Part shown: in pieces, positions 49,078-57,991 of the stretch
Layout of the letters: each line of letters opens with the position of its first letter
Position numbering within the stretch: the first letter of the stretch is position 1
From: Bacteroidota bacterium
GTDB lineage: Bacteria > Bacteroidota > Bacteroidia > Chitinophagales > Chitinophagaceae
DNA length: 64,000 nucleotides
Reading direction: 5' to 3'
Assembly: GCA_023423405.1 (NCBI GenBank)
Contig: JAFAFR010000059.1
Span: 32,201 to 96,200, forward strand
Notes under the pieces: generated by a model
Databases searched by the model: none
What the model was told of the DNA's origin: nothing
Seen by the model: the letters and a program-made list of their open reading frames with translations, nothing else
Made by a program: the position numbers and the translations under genes

Positions 49078-50742
49078 TTATAAATAGGGAGCCGAGAAGC
49101 CGAGTTTCTTAAGGGCGGCCTTTATTTCCGGGGCGCCGCTGAACAGTTTCCAGAGCAGGCCGCTGCGGTAATTTTCCGTCATCACAATGATGGGGCCCTG
49201 GTCGATGGCCAGGAAGCTGTCGGCGAACCAGGGATCTTCGAGGCGGAAAGCATCCACAAAGCCGTATTCCTTCCACAGCTTATCACCCAGGGTATAGTAA
49301 AAATAGTGCAGGGCTTTCATAGATGCTTCAGGTGTATAGGGCAGGGACGATAATGCTGCCGTGGGAGCGATCACGCCCTGGTCGTTGGTGGGGGAAGAAG
49401 CGGTGTACCCGCCTGGGATATCGCTGGCCGTTAGCCCCCATACGGAATCGCTGTAACCGTAGTGGTTGTTGGGATTGCGGATGCAGAAGCGGTGATTGAT
49501 TTCTGCGTGCGCTTTGTTCTGTATGTCGTAGGAGGCATACTGGTCTTTAAGTCCGTTTGGATCGATGCCGAGGAAAGAATAGTGGGCGAAGAAAAGCGGT
49601 CCGCCGTAGGCCGGGCCCAGGGGCAGGGTGATGCCTTCGTAATCTGCGCCGTTGAGAAAGCCGTTGTTGCCATTGGCGGCCCATCCGCTGGCATAGGAAG
49701 CAACCGGGATGGCCTGTGTTTTGGAGGAAGCCGCCAGCAGATACGTGACGAGACATTCGTTCCAGCCGCGGATGGGCATATTCATTTCCCACTGGTAATC
49801 GGGGCTCCAGTGCCAGTAGAGATCGGGGCCGCCGTCTTTGCGGAAGAAATCCCATTCCACGGCATCGGCAAGCTGGTTGATGGCATTGCGTAAAGCTGTT
49901 TCCCCGCTGTTGTTTTCATCGAAGTATTCGCGGGCGCTGATCAGTCCCATGATAAGGAAGGAGGTCTCTACGAGGTCGGCGCCGTTGTCTTTTGTGCTGA
50001 AAGGAATGGTGGCGCCGGTGCTGCCATTGATCCAGTGGGCGAAGGCGCCATGGTAGGTGGTGGCCCTGGTTTGCAGGAAGCCGGTGATGGTCTGCAGTCG
50101 CTGCAGGGCTTCGGCGCGGGTGATGAATCCGCGTTCAACGGCAGCGAGCATGGCCATGATGCCGAAGCCCGAGCCGCCCGTGGTGACCAGGTCGCCGGAG
50201 TTGCTGCGTTCGCGTGCAAGTCCGCTTACGGGGTGCGCCCCTTCCCAGAAATAGCGGAAGTGCTGTTGCTGTACGAGATCGAGCAGGGCCTCATCGGAAA
50301 TAAGGGGAAACTTGGGTGTTGGGTCCACGCGGGTGAGCAGCGACTTGTTCACGATGGTGCTGAAATTGCCGCCGGAAGCGGATTTCAGGCTGTTGCCGAT
50401 CACCAGTTTATATTTCGACAGCCAGGCCAGCGGTTGTGCGGGGCGGATGATAAGTACGCTGTCGTTGCTCTCCAGCGTGGTTTGCACCACCTGCGTTTGT
50501 CCGCCGGCGTTAGTGAGTTGCACGGCCGCTGCCACGGTGGAAGGAAGCAGGGGCCCGCTGAAACGGGCGCGGAACAGGGGCTGCACGGCTGCGCCGTAGT
50601 AGCTGTCGGTGAGCGGCACACCGTCGATGGTGATGGACGACAGTACAATGGGCTGCGGCGGCACCGGTGGCGGCGGTTCTTCCTCCGATTTGCCGCAGGC
50701 CAGCATCGCCAGCAAACTCATATATGGCATCCATTTTTTCAT
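49078..50742 (-). CDS. Lipid-anchored glucoamylase-family (GH144-like) hydrolase, copy B
   Basis: A 554-residue lipoprotein: the signal ends LLAMLAC with Cys16 as anchor. Residues about 28-125 form an Ig-like Big_5/SbsA-type domain (PLTDSYYGAAVQPLFRARFS). The catalytic barrel from about 140 is closely similar to copy A throughout (HFRYFWEGAHPVSGLARERS; GPLFFAHYSFLGIDPNGL; WGLTASDIPGGYTASSPTND). The anchored form probably acts on polymer at the cell surface while copy A works on the imported products. The two arose by tandem duplication followed by gain or loss of the front domain. Ten nt separate it from the GH30 gene. Confidence 0.9.
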   Translation of the reverse strand: MKKWMPYMSLLAMLACGKSEEEPPPPVPPQPIVLSSITIDGVPLTDSYYGAAVQPLFRARFSGPLLPSTVAAAVQLTNAGGQTQVVQTTLESNDSVLIIRPAQPLAWLSKYKLVIGNSLKSASGGNFSTIVNKSLLTRVDPTPKFPLISDEALLDLVQQQHFRYFWEGAHPVSGLARERSNSGDLVTTGGSGFGIMAMLAAVERGFITRAEALQRLQTITGFLQTRATTYHGAFAHWINGSTGATIPFSTKDNGADLVETSFLIMGLISAREYFDENNSGETALRNAINQLADAVEWDFFRKDGGPDLYWHWSPDYQWEMNMPIRGWNECLVTYLLAASSKTQAIPVASYASGWAANGNNGFLNGADYEGITLPLGPAYGGPLFFAHYSFLGIDPNGLKDQYASYDIQNKAHAEINHRFCIRNPNNHYGYSDSVWGLTASDIPGGYTASSPTNDQGVIAPTAALSSLPYTPEASMKALHYFYYTLGDKLWKEYGFVDAFRLEDPWFADSFLAIDQGPIIVMTENYRSGLLWKLFSGAPEIKAALKKLGFSAPYL

Positions 50743-50752
50743 TCTTTCATCC

Positions 50753-52207
50753 TTACCAGATATAGGTGGCCACAGCGCTCACCGGCAGGGAAGTGAAGGC
50801 CATCTTTCCTTTGAATTTGATGTTGAAGCCAACGGCATCGGAACCACTGTTGGTAACCACCAGGGCCTTGCGGCCATCGGGCAGCAGGAAGGCAACGGAA
50901 GACAAATTGGCCGTGCTGGTGCTGCTGATGCGTATTGATCCGGGCGGGACAAATTTGGCGGCGTGCGCAATGATGTAATAGCTCACGTTGCGGGTATAAT
51001 TGGCGCCGCTCACGGTAATGGCGCCCTTGCACTGGGTGCATCCGCCGGGCGTATGCGGGCCATAAGAGGGATCATTGGCGAGGTTCCATTCCAGGGCCAC
51101 GCGGCTCCAGTTGCGCATGGATCCGATCACCACATTTTTGACATGCCATACCAGGTCGCCGGCAAAATCACCTTCCGATGAAGTCCACTGTTCGGTAAAA
51201 TAAAGGGCTTTATCGGGATAGGCGTTGTGCACATTGCTGAGGGCGCTGATATCACCTGCATAGAGGTGGAAGGCAGATCCGTTCACATATTTGTAAGCAT
51301 CGGGATCCGAGAGGATGGTTTTGGGATACTCGGGATTGTCGCAGTTGTGATCCCACACAATGATCTTGGTGCTGAGGGAAGCGGCGGCAAATGTTGGTCC
51401 CAGGTGGTTCTTGATGAAATCGGCCTGCTGGGTGGCGCTCATCACCAGGCTGGGGTTGTTGCCACCGTGCTGCGGCTCGTTCTGGATGGTGATGGCGTCG
51501 ATGGTGATGCCTTCGGCCTTCATGGCCTGTATGTATTTCACGAAATAGTTCGCATATACGCCATAGTATTGCGGCTGCAGGCTGCCACCGATGGAAGAGC
51601 CGTTGTCCTTCATCCATACCGGCGGACTCCAGGGCGAACCGAGTATTTTGATGGAGGGGTTGATGGCAAGGATCTGCTTCAGGATAGGCACGAGGTATTG
51701 CTTGTCTTTGCCCAGGTCGAATTTGGCAAGGGTGGGATCGGTTTCCCCAGTAGGCAGGTCGTTGTAGCTGAACACCGTTTCATCGAGGTCACTCGCGCCG
51801 ATGCTTACACGAAGATAGCTGATGCCGATAGCGCCGTCGCCCCGGCTGAAGAACTCCTGCAGGAGGGCCGTTCTCTTCGCATCGGGCAGTTGGCTGATGA
51901 GCTGCGCGCTTCCTCCCGTTAAAGTATAGCCGAAGCCATCGATCGATTGGTAAGCGGTTGTGCTGTCCACTTCGATGCTGGCGAAACTGTCGCTGCCGTT
52001 TTCGAAGGGCAGCAGTTTGGTTTGTTTCTGTAGCAGGGCGCTCTGGTCGCCGCGGGTAAGCCACATTTCCACCACGCCTACGGGAGTGGGATCAGGATCG
52101 GGGTTGCCATTGTCGTCGCCGCCGGAGCCTTTGGAACATTGTACCGTTGCCAGCAGGAGTAGGCCGAGGGTCATCAGCCGCAATTGGTTTTTTCGCTTAT
52201 ACATCAT
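50753..52207 (-). CDS. GH30-family beta-glucanase/glucosidase lipoprotein
   Basis: A 484-residue lipoprotein (signal ending ATVQC; Cys20). The GH30 catalytic barrel covers about residues 65-400. The acid/base Glu is in the NEP motif (AITIQNEPQHGG), and the nucleophile Glu in ALYFTEQWTSS. The opening YQSIDGFGYTLTGGSAQLIS is the usual GH30 start. A beta-sandwich completes the C-terminus. Bacterial members of the glucanase type cut beta-1,6- or beta-1,3-glucan, others glucosylceramide; here the company of GH3 and GH144-like enzymes suggests a beta-glucan. The start (52207 or 52204) overlaps the stop of the upstream gene in ATGA fashion. Confidence 0.92.
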   Translation of the reverse strand: MMYKRKNQLRLMTLGLLLLATVQCSKGSGGDDNGNPDPDPTPVGVVEMWLTRGDQSALLQKQTKLLPFENGSDSFASIEVDSTTAYQSIDGFGYTLTGGSAQLISQLPDAKRTALLQEFFSRGDGAIGISYLRVSIGASDLDETVFSYNDLPTGETDPTLAKFDLGKDKQYLVPILKQILAINPSIKILGSPWSPPVWMKDNGSSIGGSLQPQYYGVYANYFVKYIQAMKAEGITIDAITIQNEPQHGGNNPSLVMSATQQADFIKNHLGPTFAAASLSTKIIVWDHNCDNPEYPKTILSDPDAYKYVNGSAFHLYAGDISALSNVHNAYPDKALYFTEQWTSSEGDFAGDLVWHVKNVVIGSMRNWSRVALEWNLANDPSYGPHTPGGCTQCKGAITVSGANYTRNVSYYIIAHAAKFVPPGSIRISSTSTANLSSVAFLLPDGRKALVVTNSGSDAVGFNIKFKGKMAFTSLPVSAVATYIW

Positions 52208-55200
52208 TGTGAGTTGTTTTCATAAAAGAATAGTTTCCCGTTGTTGGTGGACAATACCAGGAGCTTACGGCCGCCGCCTGTGTTCAGCCACCTGGCATCG
52301 CGCAGCTCCTTAAAGGGCAGGGGCAGGCTGCCGGTGGTTTCCAGCCGGCCCGAATCGTAACGGAAACCGGTAGGCAGCAAGGCATCGTATTTGCCTTCAT
52401 AGGGAACGGTACCTGAAAAATTACCACCTGCCAGGAAGCTTTTATCCGCAAGGCCGGTAAAGCAGAAAAGCGGCGCCAACTGCAGCTCTTCGGGGAGTTC
52501 CGCTCTTTTCCATCCACCTTTTCCATCGTTGAGGAATACGGCGGAGGCCAGTGTTTCCGCCTGGAATTCGCGGTAGCCGGTGAACAGATCGTAGAACATA
52601 TACTGTACCGTTTTTCCCGCCACGTCGCTGTATTTGAGGTAGGCCTTTTTCAGTACGGGCAGGGCGCGCTCCAGTTCATCTTTGGCGAGGAAGGGAAACT
52701 CTTCACCCCTGATGCGGTACGTAAGGATCTGTTCTATAGAGCCGTTTCGGTCGAAGTCCTTTACATACAATTTCAACGGTGCTTCCTTTCCTGCAAAGAG
52801 TTTGCTGTTATGGCCCCAGTTGCCGGCCAGGAGATCGGGCAGACCGTCGCCGTTCACATCAGCAGCAGCCAGCGATTGCCAGAGGCCGGTAGAAGCGGGA
52901 ATATCGGCAGGCGTGAATACACCCTGGCGGTTGATCCATATTTTGATCGGCATCCATTCGCCGCCGGCCACCAGGTCGGGCCAGCCGTCTTTATTGAGGT
53001 CGGTGAAGGTGGCCGACCGCACCATGCCAATGGTATCAAACGCGATTTGTGTAGCGGGCGCCGGGTTGAAATGGCCCTTGCCGTCGTTGAGCAGCAGGTA
53101 GGACGATTGGGGCAGGCCATAGGTTTTGGCATCTGCCAGTCCGCCGATGAATACGTCGAGGTCGCCGTCCTTATCAATATCGGCGGCCTGGAGGCAGGAT
53201 TTATTGGTGAGCAGGGACGGCAGTACGGCGGGCTGGAATCTTCCCTTCCCGTCATTGAGATAAAGGTGATCTGCCAGGCGTGGGTCGCCGTTGAGAAATT
53301 CATTGCCGCCGCTGCAGACCAGGAGGTCCGTGTGTCCGTCGCCGTTAGCGTCGAAAAAGAGGGCATCGTTTTCTTCGCTGGACTTCGCTGCATTGAATAC
53401 GGCGGTATCGCTGGCAGTGAACCCGTGGCTGTTCTGCAGGAGCAGTTGCCCGGCCTGGCCGGCAGCGCCGCATACATAGATGTCGTCGAGCCCATCGCCA
53501 TTCACATCGGCCACGGCCATGCGCGGGCCAAGGCTGGAAAGGTTGTGCGGGATCAGGTACTGGTGGTTCTGGTCCTGGTAGGGATTTTCCCGGTGCTGCC
53601 AGTTGCATGGCAGGGAAGCGGTGACATCTTTCAGCAAGGGTGGCGCGGGCGGAAAAAAGCGGTCGTATTCGAAGCCTGCAGCGGCTTCGGCCTGTTTGAG
53701 CACAATGGGCTTGCCGGCTCCCGAAGGCAGGTTACGAAAGAACTGGAACCGGTTATCGGGCCATACCACCAGTACGCTGTCGGCGGCGTCAGATTGTCCC
53801 AGTCCGAAATGCAGCAGGGGCTCGGTGGAAGACATAAAACCGCGGGTGGTATTGAGTTGCTGGTACTGCATCCTGCCGCCGCTGAACACCCAAACCTTGG
53901 CGCCAATGCCGAAGGGATTGGCGCCTTCTCCCCTGCAGGCGATGCTGAGTGAGTTACCGGGGTTGGACTTGTTCTTCAGCAGGAGCGCCGGTGCATAAAG
54001 GCAGTTCACCACCATGTCGAGGTCACCGTCGCGGTCGAGGTCCGCATAGGCGGCACCGTTATAGTAGCCTTTCAGTTCGCCGGTGCCCCAGGCTTCGCTG
54101 CTATCGGCAAAAGAAAGCCTGCCGCTTCCGCTGAAGAAATAAGGATGCGAGGCGCCGTCGGGCATTTGTTTGATGGCTTCGGCATCGTATTGCGCCGGGT
54201 TTTTGGAGACATCGTTTTTCAGCACCAGGTCCGACACGAAGCGGACATAGTCCATATCAACCGGCCTCTTCACGATGCCGCTGGAAACGAAGAGATCTGT
54301 ATGGCCGTCGTTGTTGAAGTCGGCGAAGAGCGGGGCCCAGCTCCAATCGGTAGCAGAAACGCCGCTGAGCAGGGCGGTTTCGCGGAAACTGCTGCCACGA
54401 CCATTGTTTACCTGTAGGCAGTTGCGTGAGAACTGGTCCTGGTACCCATTACGGGTAAGCTTAACCGAATAGGTATCCGGGTTCTCATCACTGCCATAGG
54501 TTTTTAATGTTTTTTCATCGGGCGGCAGCATGTCTACCGTAATGATGTCGGGCTGGCCATCGTGGTTGATATCACCAACATCGTTGCCCATGCTGAAGCG
54601 GCTGTAGTGACCAAAGTGTTCGCGACCCGATTCCACGAAGGTTCCGTTGCCCTGGTTGATGTAGTAGTAATCGTTCTCGTGGAAATCGTTGCCGACATAG
54701 ATATCGTCCCAGCCGTCCTGGTTCAGATCGGCAATGGCAATGCCGAGGCCATAGCCGAGGGCCGACTGGTAAATGCCTGCGGCGGCGGATACGTCGGTGA
54801 ATTTGCCGGAGGAGGCCAGGTCGTTGCGCAGGAGGCGGTCGCCTGATTCGGCGTTGAACTTTCGGCGGTAGCTGGTATCGGCGATATTGGCGTGTGGTTT
54901 TTGCGAGTGGTTGAGGAGGAAGCAGTCGAGGTCGCCATCGCGGTCGAAATCAAAAAAGGCGGCCTGTGTACCGAAGCCGCTGAAGTCGAGGCCATAGGCG
55001 TGGGCCACGGGCGTGAAGCTGCTGTTGCCGTTGTTGAGGTAGAGCTCATTGTGCCCGGTGAGGCCATGGTGGCCGCTGCTGGCGCATGTGTAGATATCGA
55101 GCCAGCCATCGCCGTTCACATCGGCCATGGTAACACCGGTGGACCAGTCGGCCTCACCTGCGACGCCGGCGCTGGCAGTAATGTCTTCGAATTTGAAATT

Positions 55201-55497
55201 GCCCTTGTTGAGGTAGAGCTTATTACCGGCAGGCTGGTTGGCGGTGAAATAGATATCGGGCAGCCCGTCGTTGTTGATATCACCGGTGGCAACGCCGCCG
55301 CCGTTGTAGTAGTAGAGATAATAAAGAATACTGAGCTGTTCTCCTTCCTTTGTTTTGTTTTCAAAAGAGATACCGGAAGAAGAGGCCGACAGTTTTTCAA
55401 AACGGGCATCACCGCGGCGTTCGCGGCAGGCCGCCAGTGCAAAAAGCAGGAGACAACAAAAGCTGAGGCATTTTATATTGAACAGGTATTGACGCAT
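52204..55497 (-). CDS. FG-GAP/VCBS and ASPIC/UnbV repeat lipoprotein
   Basis: A 1097-residue surface lipoprotein. The lipobox ends FALAAC (about residue 24). The protein is built of beta-propeller-type FG-GAP/VCBS repeats with Asp-rich calcium sites (GDINNDGLPDIYFT, ADVNGDGWLDIYTC, DLNQDGWDDIYVG and many more). An ASPIC/UnbV domain sits near the middle (NPFGIGAKVWVFSGG). The same protein type is frequent in SusC/SusD loci and is thought to bind glycans or assist surface complexes. I chose the ATG at 55497; 55506 and 55536 are alternatives. A strong hairpin terminator precedes it, separating it from the susCD part. Confidence 0.88.
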   Translation of the reverse strand: MRQYLFNIKCLSFCCLLLFALAACRERRGDARFEKLSASSSGISFENKTKEGEQLSILYYLYYYNGGGVATGDINNDGLPDIYFTANQPAGNKLYLNKGNFKFEDITASAGVAGEADWSTGVTMADVNGDGWLDIYTCASSGHHGLTGHNELYLNNGNSSFTPVAHAYGLDFSGFGTQAAFFDFDRDGDLDCFLLNHSQKPHANIADTSYRRKFNAESGDRLLRNDLASSGKFTDVSAAAGIYQSALGYGLGIAIADLNQDGWDDIYVGNDFHENDYYYINQGNGTFVESGREHFGHYSRFSMGNDVGDINHDGQPDIITVDMLPPDEKTLKTYGSDENPDTYSVKLTRNGYQDQFSRNCLQVNNGRGSSFRETALLSGVSATDWSWAPLFADFNNDGHTDLFVSSGIVKRPVDMDYVRFVSDLVLKNDVSKNPAQYDAEAIKQMPDGASHPYFFSGSGRLSFADSSEAWGTGELKGYYNGAAYADLDRDGDLDMVVNCLYAPALLLKNKSNPGNSLSIACRGEGANPFGIGAKVWVFSGGRMQYQQLNTTRGFMSSTEPLLHFGLGQSDAADSVLVVWPDNRFQFFRNLPSGAGKPIVLKQAEAAAGFEYDRFFPPAPPLLKDVTASLPCNWQHRENPYQDQNHQYLIPHNLSSLGPRMAVADVNGDGLDDIYVCGAAGQAGQLLLQNSHGFTASDTAVFNAAKSSEENDALFFDANGDGHTDLLVCSGGNEFLNGDPRLADHLYLNDGKGRFQPAVLPSLLTNKSCLQAADIDKDGDLDVFIGGLADAKTYGLPQSSYLLLNDGKGHFNPAPATQIAFDTIGMVRSATFTDLNKDGWPDLVAGGEWMPIKIWINRQGVFTPADIPASTGLWQSLAAADVNGDGLPDLLAGNWGHNSKLFAGKEAPLKLYVKDFDRNGSIEQILTYRIRGEEFPFLAKDELERALPVLKKAYLKYSDVAGKTVQYMFYDLFTGYREFQAETLASAVFLNDGKGGWKRAELPEELQLAPLFCFTGLADKSFLAGGNFSGTVPYEGKYDALLPTGFRYDSGRLETTGSLPLPFKELRDARWLNTGGGRKLLVLSTNNGKLFFYENNSQ

Positions 55498-55520
55498 AGC
55501 GGGCATCTTGGGTTCTGAAG

Positions 55521-55553
55521 AAAAGGGCTGAAGCATATGCGTTCAGCCCTTTT
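55521..55553 (-). terminator. Strong intrinsic terminator inside the polysaccharide locus
   Basis: A perfect 12-bp stem (AAAAGGGCTGAA at 55521-55532 and its complement at 55542-55553) with a 9-nt loop containing GCATATGC, followed by T-rich sequence on the minus strand. It lies between the LamG-like gene and the FG-GAP gene and would limit transcription of the enzyme genes relative to susCD. Confidence 0.75.
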
Positions 55554-55576
55554 ACAGCTATTGGTAGCGCAAACCC

Positions 55577-56416
55577 TTATTGTTTGCTGACGTAAAGGCT
55601 GTTGATTTCATCGGCCGTAAGGGCGGTGTTGTAGAGGCGCACCTGGTCGAGCGAGCCGCTAAAGCCGTTCACCCAATCATCTGTGGGGCCGGTTAATCCT
55701 GCCTGTTTGTTCCATCCGCCTATAACGAATTTCTTGCTGGGCGAAAAGTCGAGGGCGCCGCGGGGATTGCCGCTGTTTTTCACATCGGTAGCAGAAGCCG
55801 GCGCATCGGGAACCAGGGCGCCGTCGAAATACCAACTCAGTTTGCTGGAGACTTCATCGTACGCAACGGCAAAATGGTGCCAGCTTCCATCCATGATGGG
55901 GCGCGGGAATTTATGCGAATCGGGCCATTCCATCCACTGGTCCATCACTCCTACTTTTACGGTGGCTTCGGTGGGGCTACCGTGTTCCATCATCATAAAG
56001 AGGCTGCTGTGGCTCCAATCGTAACGGTCGTCCTGGAGGCCGAAAAGAAACTCGGTTCTTCCTGATTCGGTGTGTTTGATCCAGAGCGAAACGGTGAAGC
56101 TGGTAGCTTTTACGAACTGGTTGGCAGAAGGATACACGATGGCCGTGCTGGCGCCGCCTTTCATGGCCGCGCCACTGGCGCCTTCTGTGGAAGTAAGTGT
56201 ATTGGACGCGGGAAAGAGCGCCCGGATGGAGTCCACGGCATTGCGCAGGTTATCGGAACCGGTGCCGTCCATGGCGGCGTAAAAACTCAGGGTACCACCG
56301 GGAGAAGTGGCGTCTTCGGGATAGTCGCCCATATCGGGGCGGTCCATTTTCTGGCAGCTTCCCAGCACCAGCAGCGAAAGCGCCAGGCAGCTATATGTTT
56401 TAAAAGCATGCATCAT
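55577..56416 (-). CDS. LamG-like (concanavalin A-type) lipoprotein
   Basis: A 279-residue lipoprotein with lipobox LVLGSC (Cys21). A flexible stretch of about 20 residues is followed by one LamG/concanavalin-like lectin domain (about 45-275): FTVSLWIKHTESG, GSWHHFAVAYDEVSSKLSWYF, FVIGGWNKQ and the typical end GFSGSLDQVRLYNTALTADE. It follows SusD directly (25 nt) and occupies the position of SusE/SusF-type surface glycan-binding proteins. I infer that it helps SusD hold the polysaccharide at the cell surface. Confidence 0.85.
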   Translation of the reverse strand: MMHAFKTYSCLALSLLVLGSCQKMDRPDMGDYPEDATSPGGTLSFYAAMDGTGSDNLRNAVDSIRALFPASNTLTSTEGASGAAMKGGASTAIVYPSANQFVKATSFTVSLWIKHTESGRTEFLFGLQDDRYDWSHSSLFMMMEHGSPTEATVKVGVMDQWMEWPDSHKFPRPIMDGSWHHFAVAYDEVSSKLSWYFDGALVPDAPASATDVKNSGNPRGALDFSPSKKFVIGGWNKQAGLTGPTDDWVNGFSGSLDQVRLYNTALTADEINSLYVSKQ

Positions 56417-56441
56417 CTGTGCAGGATTTTATTGTTAGGAA

Positions 56442-57965
56442 TTACCATTCTTCGTTTTGGGTCAGGTTGGGGTTGGCATTGAGGGCCGATGTAGGAATGG
56501 GATAATAACGGTGCCTGTTGGTATACCCGTTGTCGCCCAGCACATCGACGGCATCGCCCCATCGCACCAGGTCAAAGAAGCGTTCGTATTCCATCGCGAA
56601 TTCGAGCCTTCTCTCCTTTTTCACGGCCTTGAGCACATCGGCCTGGCTGGTGATGGTCAGGGCGGGCAGGTCGGCCCGGTCGCGTACCTCGTTCAACCAT
56701 CCGAGGGCTTCGGCTATATTGGCGTCGCCACCGATCTGTGTGGCAGCTTCTGCGGCCATCAGCAATACATCGGCGTAGCGGAATACGCGGTGGTTGATCC
56801 AGGTATTCTGTGCTTCGTTGTTGGGCGTACCGAGGCCGGCGGCGAGGTAGTCGCTGTACTGGTTGTACACTTTCTTGTTCCAGTATTTGGCATTGCTGAG
56901 CGGGGGCAGGGTGAGGCCATAACCGCCGGTATTGGTACCACCGTCCGACTTGTTGGATTCAAGGATGGTAGCGGCTTTGCGGGCATCGCCTGCTTCATAG
57001 GCGTCTACCAGGGTTTGAGTGGGTGTATTCCAGCCCCAGCCGAGGTCCCAGGCGCCGGAGCCACCGCGGATGCCCTGGGCCTGGCCCATACGGCTCCAGT
57101 AAATGTCACCATCACCGGCTGTTTTGGCAGCCTGTATTTCAAAGATCGACTCCTCGTTGAGTTCACCGGCTGTTTTGAAATTTTCCCAATAGGGTTTGTG
57201 CAGACTGTACTGCCCGGAATTGATCACTTCCTTAGCCTGTGCCAGGGCCTGGTCGTATTGTTTCTGGTAGAGGTTCACTTTGGCGAGGAAGGTTTTGGCC
57301 GCACCCGAAGTGAGCCTGCCATTGTATTTAGGCTCCCATATGAGGGGCAGGATTTGGGCCGCTTCGGTGAGGTCGGCGCGGATCAGGTCGTAGATAGCAG
57401 CCGTATCGCTTTTTTCGATCTGGCCATCTTTGGGATCCTTTATGGCGAAATCGATCTTGGGCACTTTGCCATAGGTACGTACCAGGTCGAAATAAGCGTA
57501 GGCACGAAAGAATTTGGCTTCTGCAATATTGATGATGGAAGCGGGGTCGTCGTAGCCGCCTACTTCCGCTTCATTCAGCGCATCGTTGCAGAGGCCAACG
57601 AATACATAGTGCTTGTCCCAGTACAGACCGGCGCCCCAGTCGTCTTTGGTGTACTGGAAATTATCGTAGGTCTGGTGCCAGGCAGAGGCGCCGGGATCGG
57701 CCACGATCTCCGCATCATCGGAACGGAAACCGTTCATACCGATCCAGGCAATGCCTTCGAAACCATCGCCGCAATAGGGGTCGTTCTTGGAGTTCCTTAC
57801 GGCGCCATAGAGGCCCAGTACTTTTCCTTCGAGCGCGCCCACTTTTACGTCGTCTACCGTTGCACTCAGTGGTTCGCGGTCGAGGAATTTTTTACATCCG
57901 GTTAATACCGCTGAAAGTCCCAGGGTAATGACCAGTGTTCTGAAGATATTTTTTGTCCTTACCAT
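56442..57965 (-). CDS. susD: SusD/RagB-family outer-membrane lipoprotein
   Basis: A 507-residue SusD homologue, the surface lid of the SusC importer. The lipobox ends AVLTGC (Cys24) and the mature start KKFLDREPLS is typical. Helical TPR-like repeats form the core (FFRAYAYFDLVRTYGKVPKI; AAKTFLAKVNLYQKQYDQAL). The SusD C-terminal signature is EVRDRADLPALT followed by VKKERRLEFAMEYERFFDLV and a final RHRYYPIP. It lies 26 nt downstream of susC. The name susD is used for the family, not as proof of starch specificity. Confidence 0.96.
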   Translation of the reverse strand: MVRTKNIFRTLVITLGLSAVLTGCKKFLDREPLSATVDDVKVGALEGKVLGLYGAVRNSKNDPYCGDGFEGIAWIGMNGFRSDDAEIVADPGASAWHQTYDNFQYTKDDWGAGLYWDKHYVFVGLCNDALNEAEVGGYDDPASIINIAEAKFFRAYAYFDLVRTYGKVPKIDFAIKDPKDGQIEKSDTAAIYDLIRADLTEAAQILPLIWEPKYNGRLTSGAAKTFLAKVNLYQKQYDQALAQAKEVINSGQYSLHKPYWENFKTAGELNEESIFEIQAAKTAGDGDIYWSRMGQAQGIRGGSGAWDLGWGWNTPTQTLVDAYEAGDARKAATILESNKSDGGTNTGGYGLTLPPLSNAKYWNKKVYNQYSDYLAAGLGTPNNEAQNTWINHRVFRYADVLLMAAEAATQIGGDANIAEALGWLNEVRDRADLPALTITSQADVLKAVKKERRLEFAMEYERFFDLVRWGDAVDVLGDNGYTNRHRYYPIPTSALNANPNLTQNEEW

Positions 57966-57991
57966 GATGTAAGTGTTTAAGCATTCAACAA

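Noticed and set aside
47696..50742. Assembly duplication as the source of the two glucoamylase-family genes
   Set aside because: The proteins differ throughout and have different N-termini, so they are true paralogues.
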